A stretch of 64,000 bases of DNA from JABDIP01 sp965237625 (GTDB lineage: Bacteria; Pseudomonadota; Alphaproteobacteria; DSM-16000; Inquilinaceae): assembly GCA_965237625.1 (NCBI GenBank), contig CBDEGD010000036.1, positions 1 through 64,000 on the forward strand, in the 5' to 3' direction. The notes under the pieces were generated by a model. That model saw only the letters and a program-made list of their open reading frames with translations, was not told the DNA's origin and ran no database searches. The position numbers and the translations under genes were made by a program. Of the stretch, positions 9,406 through 18,696 are shown one piece after another; within the stretch, counting starts at the first letter, position 1; each line of letters starts with the position of its first letter.

Positions 9406-10062
9406 ATGACCCAATACGACGACGCTCGGCTGAACATGGTCGAATGCCAGCTGAAGCCCAACAAGGTCACCATTCCGGCGATCCTTGCGGCAATGGGCGA
9501 TGTTCCGCGTGAGAGCTTTGTGCCCAAAGCCCTTCGCGGGATCGCCTATGTGGACAACGACATCGCCATTGGCAATGGCCGCTTCCTTACCGAACCGATG
9601 GTCCTGGGGCGGCTGATCGAAGTGGCGCAGATCATGCCCAGCGATATCGTCCTGGTCATAGGCTGCGGCACCGGATATTCCGCCTCGATCCTGGCGCGGC
9701 TGGCGAATACCGTGGTTGCTATCGAAGGCGACGCCGATCTGGCGCAGCAGGCCAGCGAGACGCTTGCTCATCTGGGCGTGGACAATGCGGTCGTGATCGA
9801 GGCGGCATTGACCGCCGGCTATGCGGAGCAGGCGCCCTATCAGGCCATTATCATCGATGGCGCGGTCGCCGAAGTTCCGCACCAAATTCTGGCGCAGCTT
9901 GCCGATGGCGGCCGACTGACCGCCGTGGTGTCGCCGGACGGCCCGCTGGGCAAGGCGACTCTGTATCAACGTGTTGGCGGCACCATCTCCCATCGGGAGA
10001 TATTCGATGCCTCGATCCCTTTACTGCCTGGGTTCGAGCCTGTTCCCACATTCCAGTTCTAG
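9406..10062 (+). CDS. Pcm-like methyltransferase, tolC-linked paralogue
   Basis: This 218-residue cytoplasmic protein belongs to the protein-L-isoaspartate O-methyltransferase fold family. The SAM-binding glycine loop is VLVIGCGTGYSASIL and the acidic residue VAIEGD follows it. The TISQP-type segment that binds isoaspartate in true Pcm is replaced by GRFLTEPMVLGRL, so the substrate may differ. A canonical Pcm is present elsewhere in the window at 36788. ATG 9406 matches the family N-terminus. The rhodanese and tolC genes follow with small gaps, forming a likely operon with an arrangement often seen in alphaproteobacteria. Confidence 0.8.
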   Translation: MTQYDDARLNMVECQLKPNKVTIPAILAAMGDVPRESFVPKALRGIAYVDNDIAIGNGRFLTEPMVLGRLIEVAQIMPSDIVLVIGCGTGYSASILARLANTVVAIEGDADLAQQASETLAHLGVDNAVVIEAALTAGYAEQAPYQAIIIDGAVAEVPHQILAQLADGGRLTAVVSPDGPLGKATLYQRVGGTISHREIFDASIPLLPGFEPVPTFQF

Positions 10063-10087
10063 CCGTCAGTCTTTCTCGTCCCAGTCG

Positions 10088-10426
10088 ATGAACGCCATTC
10101 CCCAAGACGCATTGCAGATCGACGTCGAGACGCTTAACCGGTTGCGCCGCGAGGCTGCCAGTGTACATGTACTGGACGTGAGGGAGCCCTGGGAACAGGA
10201 TATCTGCGCCATCCGGCCGAGTGTCGACATACCGCTGGGAGAGTTACACCAGCAGATCGGCTCTTTGCCGGCCGACGGTGTATTGGTGGTGCTTTGCCAC
10301 CACGGAATGCGCAGTTTGCGGGCCACGCTGTGGTTGCGCGAAAAGGGATTTCAGTCAGCCGTCAATCTTGATGGCGGCATTGATGCTTGGGCCGATCGGA
10401 TAGACAGAACCATGGTGAGGTACTGA
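10088..10426 (+). CDS. Rhodanese-domain protein
   Basis: This 112-residue single-domain rhodanese has the expected VLDVREPWEQ segment and an active-site loop LCHHGMRSLRA, with the catalytic cysteine followed by HHGMRS. The length is that of a stand-alone GlpE-type sulfurtransferase. The stop codon overlaps the tolC start (TGATG), so the two are translationally coupled. The physiological sulfur acceptor is unknown. The pairing with a TolC gene is a recurrent alphaproteobacterial context. Confidence 0.85.
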   Translation: MNAIPQDALQIDVETLNRLRREAASVHVLDVREPWEQDICAIRPSVDIPLGELHQQIGSLPADGVLVVLCHHGMRSLRATLWLREKGFQSAVNLDGGIDAWADRIDRTMVRY

Positions 10427-11817
10427 TGTTAGCGGACACCGCACGACGATTTCCGCGTTTACGGCTTCTGGCCCTGTTTGCGGCCATGGCCAATATGATC
10501 GCCATGACTCCGGCGGTGGCCCAGGGTCTGATGGAATCGCTGACACTGGCCCATGAGACCAATCCCACCTTGAGCGCGCAACGGGAGCAGCTTCGCGGCA
10601 CCAACGAGTTGGTGGCCCAGGCGTTGTCCGGATACCGGCCCAACATCGAGGCGAGCGGCGATATCGGGTTGGAGTACCGGGACACCGATGCTTCGGGCGG
10701 TATGAGCAATAGCGAAACAATAAATCCGTCCTCAGTCGGCATCACGCTCAGTCAGCCGCTCTATCGCGGCGGCCGAACCGTTGCCAGCGTCCGTAGCGCC
10801 AATTTCGCCGTTCAGGCGGCCCGTGCCACGTATTTGAGCATTGAGCAACAGGTGCTATTTGACGCCGTCATCGCCTATATGGACGTGGCCCGTGAACAGG
10901 CCGTGCTGGAACTGTCGCTAAACAATGAGCAGGTTCTGCGTCGGCAGCTTCAGGCCACCCGTGACCGGTTCCAGGTGGGCGAGGTAACCCGCACCGATGT
11001 AAGCCAGGCCCAATCGCGGTTCTCGCGGGCGACTGCCGATCGGATAGCCGCCGAAGGTGACCTGCAAAGCGCGCGCGCGGCATTCAACCGAGTGATCGGA
11101 AGTCCCGCAGGCGCCGTCACCGCGCCGCCGACAGCCGTCGGTCTGCCAGGCACCTTGGAAGAAACCATCTCCCTGGCCGAGAGCGACAATCCGGCAATCG
11201 TCGCGGCCAATTTCAACGAGCAATCGGACCTGGCCAGCGTTGACGTTGTGTTTGGCGAGTTGCTGCCGGAGGTGAACCTGACCGGCCGTGTACGGTCGGA
11301 CTTCGAGCCCAGCGACGCGATCGATCAATCGGACAGCGCGTCCGTGACGGCCCTGGTCACGGTGCCGCTCTATCAATCCGGCGCGGTGTCGTCGCGGGTG
11401 CGAGAGGCGCGATACAACGCCAACGAAAGCCGGATCCGGGTCGAGGAAACGCGAAGATCCGTCGTCGAGGATGCAATCCGGGCATGGGAAGGGCTCACCA
11501 CCGCCCGCGCCAGCATCCAATCGCTGCTCGCCCAGGTCTCCGCCGCTAGTATCGCTCTTGAAGGCACCGAGCAGGAAGCCCTGGTCGGTTCGCGTACGGT
11601 GCTCGATGTCCTGGACGCCGAGCAGGAGCTTTTGGATGCCCGGGTATCGCTTGTCAGGGCCCAGCGCGACGAAGTCGTCGCCGCATACGGTTTGCTGTCG
11701 GTGGTTGGCAGGTTGACCGCACGGCAACTTCGGCTGCCGGTCGAATACTACGAATTTGACCCCGACTACGAACGGACACGCGGTTCGTTTTGGGGCACGT
11801 CGATCGACAGGGACTGA
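10426..11817 (+). CDS. tolC: TolC-family outer-membrane efflux channel
   Basis: This 463-residue protein is a TolC-type trimeric outer-membrane channel used by type I secretion and RND efflux pumps. A signal peptide ends near PAVAQG. Two tandem OEP repeats follow, each with long helices: SQPLYRGGRTVASVRSANFA in the first half and VPLYQSGAVSSRVREARYNA in the second. The length matches the family. ATG 10426 overlaps the rhodanese stop and is preceded by GTGAGG. No inner-membrane pump or fusion-protein gene is adjacent, so it probably serves several systems. Confidence 0.9.
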   Translation: MLADTARRFPRLRLLALFAAMANMIAMTPAVAQGLMESLTLAHETNPTLSAQREQLRGTNELVAQALSGYRPNIEASGDIGLEYRDTDASGGMSNSETINPSSVGITLSQPLYRGGRTVASVRSANFAVQAARATYLSIEQQVLFDAVIAYMDVAREQAVLELSLNNEQVLRRQLQATRDRFQVGEVTRTDVSQAQSRFSRATADRIAAEGDLQSARAAFNRVIGSPAGAVTAPPTAVGLPGTLEETISLAESDNPAIVAANFNEQSDLASVDVVFGELLPEVNLTGRVRSDFEPSDAIDQSDSASVTALVTVPLYQSGAVSSRVREARYNANESRIRVEETRRSVVEDAIRAWEGLTTARASIQSLLAQVSAASIALEGTEQEALVGSRTVLDVLDAEQELLDARVSLVRAQRDEVVAAYGLLSVVGRLTARQLRLPVEYYEFDPDYERTRGSFWGTSIDRD

Positions 11818-11958
11818 GAGCGCCGAGGACAGGCCGCGGGATGCCCCGGGAGTAAGGATGCAGTGAATTTTTGGCAGATCCCGCACCCAATCTATTTAAC
11901 CTTTGTTAACTCTGGTCTAGTTTATCGACTCGGCACAGATAGCCTGGACAAAAATTAG

Positions 11959-12621
11959 ATGAACCAGCCGAAGCCTGAACAAGAACCGTCGATGGAAGAA
12001 ATTCTGGCGTCCATTCGCCGGATTATTTCAGAGGATGGAGAGGAAAGCGACGCACCGGCGGATGCGCCGGAGGTCCCATTACAGCCTGAAGCGGCTCCAT
12101 CATTGGAAGTTGTTGCCGCGGATGACACGCCGACGGAAGACGCCGCCGATACGGCGGATGACGATGTGCTGGAGTTGACCGAGGTTGTTGCGGAACAGCC
12201 GGTAGCCGAGCCAGAGCCCGAACCGGAACCCGAGCCAGCGCCTGAGCCGGAAACCGCGGTCGACATTGATTTCGAAGAACCCGCAATCGAAGACTCTCCT
12301 CTTGACTTGGAGATGTCGAACGAACCGCCTGCGATGGAGGAACCACTGGCTGACGCACCTGCCGACGACGACTCGCTGGTTGCCGATTCGACGGCTCTTA
12401 TGGCGAGCGCAGCCTTGTCGAAGCTGCGGGAATCTCCCGCCGACGAAGCTTCTGAGGTCGCCGCGTCGATGGCCATCGGCGACAAGACGATCGAGGCCCT
12501 GATGCGGGAGCTCATGCGCCCCATGCTCAGAGAGTGGCTCAATCAGAACCTGCCCGGCATCGTCGAGCGGATCGTCGAGCGTGAGGTCAAGCGGGTCGCG
12601 GAGCGCCTCCACAGCGATTGA
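11959..12621 (+). CDS. popZ: Polar organizing protein PopZ
   Basis: This 220-residue protein has the PopZ/DUF2497 architecture: an N-terminal helix SMEEILASIRRIISEDGEE, a long acidic and proline-rich linker including PEPEPEPEPAPEPE, and C-terminal helices (ALMRELMRPMLREWLNQNLP, then IVERIVEREVKRVAERL). In Caulobacter PopZ forms polar condensates that anchor ParB-parS and recruit cell-cycle regulators. The position directly upstream of valS is the usual one in alphaproteobacteria. An upstream AT-rich stretch around 11893-11930 probably contains the promoter. Confidence 0.92.
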   Translation: MNQPKPEQEPSMEEILASIRRIISEDGEESDAPADAPEVPLQPEAAPSLEVVAADDTPTEDAADTADDDVLELTEVVAEQPVAEPEPEPEPEPAPEPETAVDIDFEEPAIEDSPLDLEMSNEPPAMEEPLADAPADDDSLVADSTALMASAALSKLRESPADEASEVAASMAIGDKTIEALMRELMRPMLREWLNQNLPGIVERIVEREVKRVAERLHSD

Positions 12622-12723
12622 CCGGCCGAAGCGGTATCGGCATTGTGCGCGGCGATCGGTCGCGGGTCACGCCCGCGCCTTCCACTAATCATTCCCAATA
12701 GCGCGCGCTGGAAGGGTTCGGCG

Positions 12724-15375
12724 ATGCTGGACAAGACGTATCGGCCTGCGGAGACCGAGGCCAAACTCTACGACACCTGGGAAGACTCCGGCGCCTTCGC
12801 GGCGTCGGTCGAGTCGAATGCCAATCCTTATGTCGTGATGATGCCGCCGCCGAATGTCACCGGCAGCCTGCATATGGGCCACGCCCTCAACATGACGTTG
12901 CAGGACGTGCTGATCCGTTATCAGCGTCGGCGGGGCAGGGATGCGCTGTGGCAGCCCGGCAGCGACCATGCCGGCATCGCAACCCAGATGGTGGTCGAGC
13001 GGCAGTTGGGCGAGGAGGGCAAGTCCCGCCACGATCTCGGCCGCCAGGGCTTTCTTGATCGGGTCTGGGACTGGAAGGCGGAATCCGGCGGCACCATTAC
13101 CCGCCAGCTGCGCCGCCTCGGCGCCTCGCCGGACTGGGCCCGTGAACGCTTCACCATGGATGAGGGGCTGAACCGGGCAGTGCGCCGGGTCTTCGTCAAG
13201 CTTCACAAAGAGGGCCTGATCTTCCGCGACAAGCGGCTGGTCAATTGGGACCCCAAGCTGCACACCGCGATCTCCGACCTGGAGGTCGAGCAGCGCGAGG
13301 TGAAGGGCAAGCTGTGGCATCTGCGCTATCCGCTGCAGGACGACCCGGAGAAGTTCGTCGTGGTGGCGACAACCCGCCCGGAGACCATGCTGGGCGACAC
13401 CGGCGTGGCGGTGCATCCGGACGACGACCGATACAAGGATCTGGTCGGCAAGTTCGTGACCCTGCCGTTGGTCGGGCGCAGCCTGCCGGTGGTGGCGGAC
13501 GACTACGCGGATCCGGAGACCGGCAGCGGTGCGGTCAAGATGACCCCGGCCCATGATTTCAACGATTTCGAGGTTGGCCGCCGGCACACTCTCGAGATGA
13601 TCAACATCTTCGACCATAATGCCTGCCTGAACGATCAGGTGCCCGAAGCCTATCGCGGCCTTGACCGCTATGCGGCGCGGGACAAGGTGCTGGCGGACCT
13701 TGAAGCGGCCGGGCTGATCGAACGGATCGATGAGCATCCGCATACCGTGCCCCATGGCGACCGGTCCGGCGTGGCGATCGAGCCCTGGCTGACCGATCAG
13801 TGGTATTGCGACGCCGCGACCTTGGCCAAGCCTGCCATCGAGGCGGTGGAGCAGGGGCGCACGGTGTTCGTGCCCAAGACCTGGGAAAACACCTATTTCG
13901 AATGGATGCGCAACATCCAGCCCTGGTGCATCAGCCGCCAGCTCTGGTGGGGCCATCAGATCCCGGCCTGGTATGGGCCGGAGGGCAGCATCTTTGTAGA
14001 GGAGACGGAAGAGGAGGCCCATATCGCCGCGCGCCAGCAATTCGGCCACGACGTGGCGCTGGAACGCGACAGCGACGTGCTGGACACCTGGTTCTCATCG
14101 GCGCTGTGGCCGTTCTCCACGCTGGGCTGGCCGGAGGTCATGCCGGAGGTCGAGCGCTACTACCCCGGAGACGTGCTGGTCACCGGCTTCGACATCATCT
14201 TCTTCTGGGTCGCCAGGATGATGATGATGGGCCTGCACTTCATGGACGACGTGCCGTTCCGCACGGTCTACATCCACGCCCTGGTGCGCGACGCCAAGGG
14301 CCAAAAGATGTCGAAGTCCAAGGGCAACGTCATTGACCCCCTGGATCTCATGGACAAATACGGCGCCGACTCCCTGCGCTTCACCTTGATCTCCATGGCC
14401 GCGCAGGGACGCGACGTGAAGCTGTCGGAGCAGCGCGTCGAGGGCTATCGCAACTTCACCACCAAACTGTGGAACGCGGCCCGCTATTGCCAGATGAACG
14501 AGTGCCGGCCGCGCCGGGATTTCGACCCTGCCGCCTGCACCCTGACGGTCAACAAATGGATCATCGGCGAGGTCGCCGCGACGGCGGCCAAGGTCGATGC
14601 CGCGCTTGAGGCCTACCGCTTCAACGAGGCGGCGAACGCGCTCTATCAGTTCACCTGGCACAATTTCTGCGACTGGTATCTGGAATTCACCAAGCCGGTC
14701 CTGTTGGACGGCGACAAGGCGGACCAGGCCGAAACCCGTGCCGCCACCGCCTGGGTCCTGGACCAGATCGTGCAATTGCTGAACCCGCTGATGCCTTTCG
14801 TGACTGAGGAGCTGTGGCAGCAGCTATCCGACGACCGCGACGGTGCGCTGATCGGCGAATTCTGGCCAGACTACCCCGACACGCTGGGCAACGCCGCGGC
14901 TGCCGAAGAGATGAGCTGGGTGGTGCGCCTGATCTCTTCCATCCGCGCCGTGCGCGCGGAAATGAACGTGCCCGCCGCCGCGAAGATCCAGATGCTGCTC
15001 AAGGACGCCAACAAGACGAGCGCGGCCCGCCTGGAAACCCACAACGGCATCATCACCCGGCTGGCCCGGCTCGAGAGCGCGGAACTCCTCGGTGTTGAGG
15101 CGCCGAAGGGCGCGGCCCAGGAGGTGCTCGACGAAGCAACCATCCTGCTACCCCTCGAAGGTATCGTCAATTTCGCCCAGGAGCGCGCCCGGTTGGAAAA
15201 AGTGGCCGCCAAGATGGCGGCGGAGATCGCCAAAATCGACAAGAAACTCGGCAACGAGCAGTTCCTTGCCAAGGCGCCGGCGGCGGTGGTCGATGAGCTT
15301 CGTGAGCGGAAGGCTGAAATGGTGGATAGCCTGACACGGCTCACCGCGGCGCTGGCGAGGCTGTCGGACGGATAA
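12724..15375 (+). CDS. valS: Valyl-tRNA synthetase
   Basis: This 883-residue class I synthetase charges tRNA-Val. The HIGH-type motif appears in PPPNVTGSLHMGHALN, the KMSKS motif in GQKMSKSKGNVIDP, and the CP1 editing domain lies between them (VVATTRPETMLGDTGVAVHP). A C-terminal coiled-coil arm ends the protein (FAQERARLEKVAAKMAAEIA). ATG 12724 follows a GAAGGG site and matches the family start. An in-frame ATG at 12643 lies upstream without support. The length is within the short bacterial ValS group. Confidence 0.97.
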   Translation: MLDKTYRPAETEAKLYDTWEDSGAFAASVESNANPYVVMMPPPNVTGSLHMGHALNMTLQDVLIRYQRRRGRDALWQPGSDHAGIATQMVVERQLGEEGKSRHDLGRQGFLDRVWDWKAESGGTITRQLRRLGASPDWARERFTMDEGLNRAVRRVFVKLHKEGLIFRDKRLVNWDPKLHTAISDLEVEQREVKGKLWHLRYPLQDDPEKFVVVATTRPETMLGDTGVAVHPDDDRYKDLVGKFVTLPLVGRSLPVVADDYADPETGSGAVKMTPAHDFNDFEVGRRHTLEMINIFDHNACLNDQVPEAYRGLDRYAARDKVLADLEAAGLIERIDEHPHTVPHGDRSGVAIEPWLTDQWYCDAATLAKPAIEAVEQGRTVFVPKTWENTYFEWMRNIQPWCISRQLWWGHQIPAWYGPEGSIFVEETEEEAHIAARQQFGHDVALERDSDVLDTWFSSALWPFSTLGWPEVMPEVERYYPGDVLVTGFDIIFFWVARMMMMGLHFMDDVPFRTVYIHALVRDAKGQKMSKSKGNVIDPLDLMDKYGADSLRFTLISMAAQGRDVKLSEQRVEGYRNFTTKLWNAARYCQMNECRPRRDFDPAACTLTVNKWIIGEVAATAAKVDAALEAYRFNEAANALYQFTWHNFCDWYLEFTKPVLLDGDKADQAETRAATAWVLDQIVQLLNPLMPFVTEELWQQLSDDRDGALIGEFWPDYPDTLGNAAAAEEMSWVVRLISSIRAVRAEMNVPAAAKIQMLLKDANKTSAARLETHNGIITRLARLESAELLGVEAPKGAAQEVLDEATILLPLEGIVNFAQERARLEKVAAKMAAEIAKIDKKLGNEQFLAKAPAAVVDELRERKAEMVDSLTRLTAALARLSDG

Positions 15376-15808
15376 TCTGTCGCGAGGCCCCGCATATTCG
15401 CTTATGTCCTGAAGAGACGGTAGCACGGCGCGGCCTGGCAGTGCGCAAGTGTGGTTCCAGCTGATACGGCGGACGGGCCTGACCAGGCGCCTGCGCCGAT
15501 CGGGCGTGGCAGAAATATCCGCCATGCCAACCTCACGGGCGGCCGTCTGTTTTGCGAGTCCAGTAAAACCGGCCATCCCTGGAAAATATTATTTTGCCGA
15601 CCGGTGCAGGCCTGACGCGTAGCCGGCCGGAAGCTACCCATATAGGAGGTTTCCGTGGAAGGTCATTCTAATTGGCGCTATACCTGTCGGTAGCTCTGCC
15701 GGCCAAGCCGATATGCGGTTCTGTGGATCGCTGGAATTTGGCCATCAACAAGTCGGCACGCTGCACGGCGACAGATATCTCGTAATCAGCATTCGGGCAC
15801 ACATCGTC
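15376..15808. other. Non-coding gap before the hybrid histidine kinase
   Basis: No conserved gene is visible. A strong ribosome-binding site TAGGAGGT at 15643-15650 precedes a GTG at 15655 that opens a 12-codon frame ending at 15693. This is not in frame with the kinase. The last part of the gap is open in the kinase frame from 15713 but shows no ribosome-binding site. Confidence 0.4.
15655..15693 (+). other. Possible 12-codon leader peptide
   Basis: GTG at 15655 follows an unusually good Shine-Dalgarno sequence (AGGAGGT, five bases before). The frame encodes 12 residues (VEGHSNWRYTCR) and stops at 15693, about 115 bases before the likely kinase start. It could be a translated leader, or the relic of a former gene start. 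Evidence is limited to the ribosome-binding site. Confidence 0.2.
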
Positions 15809-18577
15809 ATGATTTGGGAATCAGTACTCCTGATGACCACAATCGATCTTATGATTGTTGGAATCGTTTCTTTCTCCATAGTGTTTTACTATAGAAATAG
15901 ACAATACATAAGAAATGCAGGGCACTTTCAAAGTTTTCAAATATTGTTATTTGGAATACTTCTCATTGGTGCGATATTTCTGCTTGATCTATTTACAATG
16001 CACTTGCTGCCGTATTTCATGGGGCAAGCAGATGCTATGAAGATCATGAGAAACCTCCACCTGAACTACAGTTGGATGGTCACGTTGTTGGCGGTCGGGT
16101 CAATCGTGGTCGGTTTCATATCCCTGACGTATCGGATGTCAATGATGGTCAGGGAATTGGACGTGAAGAGTGGCGATCTGAAGGAGGAACTCGAACGCCG
16201 TTCGCAGTCAGAGACTGCATATCGGGCAAGCGAGCAGCGGTTTCGGCGGTTGTACGACGATACTCCGGTGATGCTTCATTCCATCGATCGGGAGGGCCGC
16301 TTGACGAGCGTCAACAATCACTGGCTGGACACGCTTGGTTATGAGCGCGCAGAGGTGATCGGCCACAGATCGACCGATTTCCTGGATGAGGAGTCGCGCC
16401 AATTTGCCTTCGACGTCACGCTGCCGAAATTCTACAGGACTGGCGAAGTCAAGGACGTGCCCTACAGGTTTGTCAAGAAAGGCGGAGGTACCGTTGACAT
16501 CCTCCTCAGCGGGTTCGCCGAGCGTGACAAGAATGGCGATATCGTGGGCAGCCGGGCCGCGCTCATTGATGTGACCCAGCGCAATCGCGCGGAGGCGGAT
16601 GCCCTGGAAGCCAGAAGAATCCTCTTCAGCGCCATCGATCATATGCCGGACGGCTTCGCAGTCTTCGACGAACAGGACCAGCTCATTCTCTGCAACGACC
16701 AATATAAGTCCATGTATCCCAAGATCGGCGACCTCGTCGTCCCAGGAGCCCGTTTCTCTGATCTCGCCGCGATGGCCAGTGAGCGTGGCCAATTCGTAGA
16801 GTATTCTCCGCGTGACAAAAATGAAGAACTCTCTGAACTCGGGCAGGAAGAGCAGGCTGGAGAAGACAATGGGCAGACATTGACCGCGGAGGGCCGATGG
16901 ATCGAGTCCAGGGACCAGTTCGCCGAGAAGATCGGACGGGTGGCGATCCGCATCGACATCACCGAGCGCAAATCGGTTGAAGACGCGCTTAGGCTGAGGA
17001 ACCGGGCGATCGAGGCAAGTGCCGACGGAGTCCTGATCGCCGATGCTCGGGCACCAGACTTGCCGATCGTGTATGCAAACCCGGCCATTGAGAGGGTCAC
17101 CGGATATGCCGTGCACGAGCTTATAGGCCGGAATTGCCGTTTCTTGCAGGGTGAAGAACGGGATCAACCTGAATTGGATCGAATTCGCGAAGCGGTTCAC
17201 AACAAGCAGCCAGGCGACGCCATCATCCGGAATTTCCGCAAGGACGGCAGTCTATTCTGGAACGAACTTCATGTTGCGCCAGTGCGCGACAATGCCGGAG
17301 AAGTCACCCATTTTGTCGGCATTCAAAAAGACGTCACCGAGCGCAAGCAGGCGGAGGATCAGCGCCGCCAGGCCCAGAAGATGGAGGCGGTTGGCCAGCT
17401 CACGGGCGGAGTGGCGCACGATTTCAACAATCTGCTCGCCATCATCATAGGCAATGCAGAGATGCTTGTTGAACGGATCGGCAACCCGGACGAATTAGCC
17501 CAGTCTATTAACCGGGCGGCGTCCCGCGGTGCCAGCCTGACCAAGCGGCTGCTGGCCTTTTCACGCCGGCAATCGCTCCGACCGCAGGCGATCGATGTCG
17601 AAGACCTCATCGCCGGGATGGCGGAGTTGTTGCATCCGACATTGGGTGAAACCATTGAACTAAAGACATCCAGGTACCCGGGGCTGTGGCAAATCATGGC
17701 CGATCCTGGCGAGTTGGAGAATGCGCTGCTGAATCTTGCAATCAACGCTCGCGATGCCATGCCCGACGGCGGCACGTTGACGGTCGAATCCAGCAATGTC
17801 GAACTGCCCGAAGGCGACTTGGCTATGAAAGATGGCGCCAAGCTCGAGCGTTGCGTGATGCTGGAAGTCCGAGATTCGGGCAGCGGCATGGCGCCCAATG
17901 TCCTGCAGCGCGTTTTCGAACCATTCTTTACGACCAAGGAGGTCGGTGAGGGAAGCGGGCTGGGTCTGAGCATGGTCTATGGATTCGTCAAGCAGACGGG
18001 CGGCTACGTTACGGTCCAAAGCGAAGAAGGCAGTGGGACCTCAGTGAAACTCTACCTGCCACGTGCGGAATCGGCCGGGGCCAAGGCCACTCGAGATGTG
18101 GAGAAGGAGGGAGACACTGCGAAGGTGCGCGGAAAGACCATCCTGGTGGTCGAGGACGATACGGACGTCCGAAAAATGATCGTACGGATGCTCCGGGATC
18201 TGGATTGCGAGATTTGCGAGGCCGGAGATGGTAAGGTGGCCCTCGCGCTATTGGAGGACACTCCACGCATTGACCTGTTGCTGACCGATATCGTGCTTCC
18301 TGGCGGCATGGCCGGACCGGAACTGGCCGAGTGGGTCTTGCGCCGTTGCCCCACTACGAGGGTTCTTTATATGTCCGGCTATTCCAGCCAGGTGGTCGAC
18401 AAGGGTAATCTGTTCGACAACAGCGCAGGAATTCTCAACAAGCCCTTCCGCAAGCGCAAACTGCTAGAGACGGTCCGCAAGGCGCTAACCGAACCGAATG
18501 CCGGCGACAGCATGCCAATTCCAATCGCGTCGTACCGACGCTCAGGCGGTGCTCGCCAAAGGCGGATTCAGACGTAA
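15809..18577 (+). CDS. Membrane PAS-PAS-LOV hybrid sensor histidine kinase
   Basis: This protein of about 922 residues begins with three membrane segments, followed by two PAS domains (about residues 138-270 and 275-405) and a third PAS domain that is a LOV domain (about 410-525). The LOV domain has GRNCRFLQG with the flavin-reactive cysteine at residue 443, then NFRKDG, FWNELHVAPV and VGIQKDVT, which supply the flavin-contacting Asn, Asn and Gln. Next come a HisKA domain (GGVAHDFNN, His 537), a HATPase domain and a C-terminal receiver with phospho-acceptor Asp 827 (LLLTDIVLPGG). The DNA of the membrane segments (15800-16060) is clearly more AT-rich than its surroundings. Starts at 15713, 15809 or 15833 are possible. 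No response-regulator gene is adjacent. Confidence 0.9.
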   Translation: MIWESVLLMTTIDLMIVGIVSFSIVFYYRNRQYIRNAGHFQSFQILLFGILLIGAIFLLDLFTMHLLPYFMGQADAMKIMRNLHLNYSWMVTLLAVGSIVVGFISLTYRMSMMVRELDVKSGDLKEELERRSQSETAYRASEQRFRRLYDDTPVMLHSIDREGRLTSVNNHWLDTLGYERAEVIGHRSTDFLDEESRQFAFDVTLPKFYRTGEVKDVPYRFVKKGGGTVDILLSGFAERDKNGDIVGSRAALIDVTQRNRAEADALEARRILFSAIDHMPDGFAVFDEQDQLILCNDQYKSMYPKIGDLVVPGARFSDLAAMASERGQFVEYSPRDKNEELSELGQEEQAGEDNGQTLTAEGRWIESRDQFAEKIGRVAIRIDITERKSVEDALRLRNRAIEASADGVLIADARAPDLPIVYANPAIERVTGYAVHELIGRNCRFLQGEERDQPELDRIREAVHNKQPGDAIIRNFRKDGSLFWNELHVAPVRDNAGEVTHFVGIQKDVTERKQAEDQRRQAQKMEAVGQLTGGVAHDFNNLLAIIIGNAEMLVERIGNPDELAQSINRAASRGASLTKRLLAFSRRQSLRPQAIDVEDLIAGMAELLHPTLGETIELKTSRYPGLWQIMADPGELENALLNLAINARDAMPDGGTLTVESSNVELPEGDLAMKDGAKLERCVMLEVRDSGSGMAPNVLQRVFEPFFTTKEVGEGSGLGLSMVYGFVKQTGGYVTVQSEEGSGTSVKLYLPRAESAGAKATRDVEKEGDTAKVRGKTILVVEDDTDVRKMIVRMLRDLDCEICEAGDGKVALALLEDTPRIDLLLTDIVLPGGMAGPELAEWVLRRCPTTRVLYMSGYSSQVVDKGNLFDNSAGILNKPFRKRKLLETVRKALTEPNAGDSMPIPIASYRRSGGARQRRIQT

Positions 18578-18696
18578 AGTCGGGTCGACCTCAAATCATC
18601 CTGGCTTGGCATCCTTCAATATCCGAATTGCAGAACGCGGCTGGGTATCGAAACCTCTCGCGTCGGCGCCGCTTTTCCAATATTGCCGAGAACAAG

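Noticed and set aside
15402..15641. Minus-strand frame between valS and the kinase as a gene
   Set aside because: No ribosome-binding site, no motif, and a composition unlike the neighbouring proteins.
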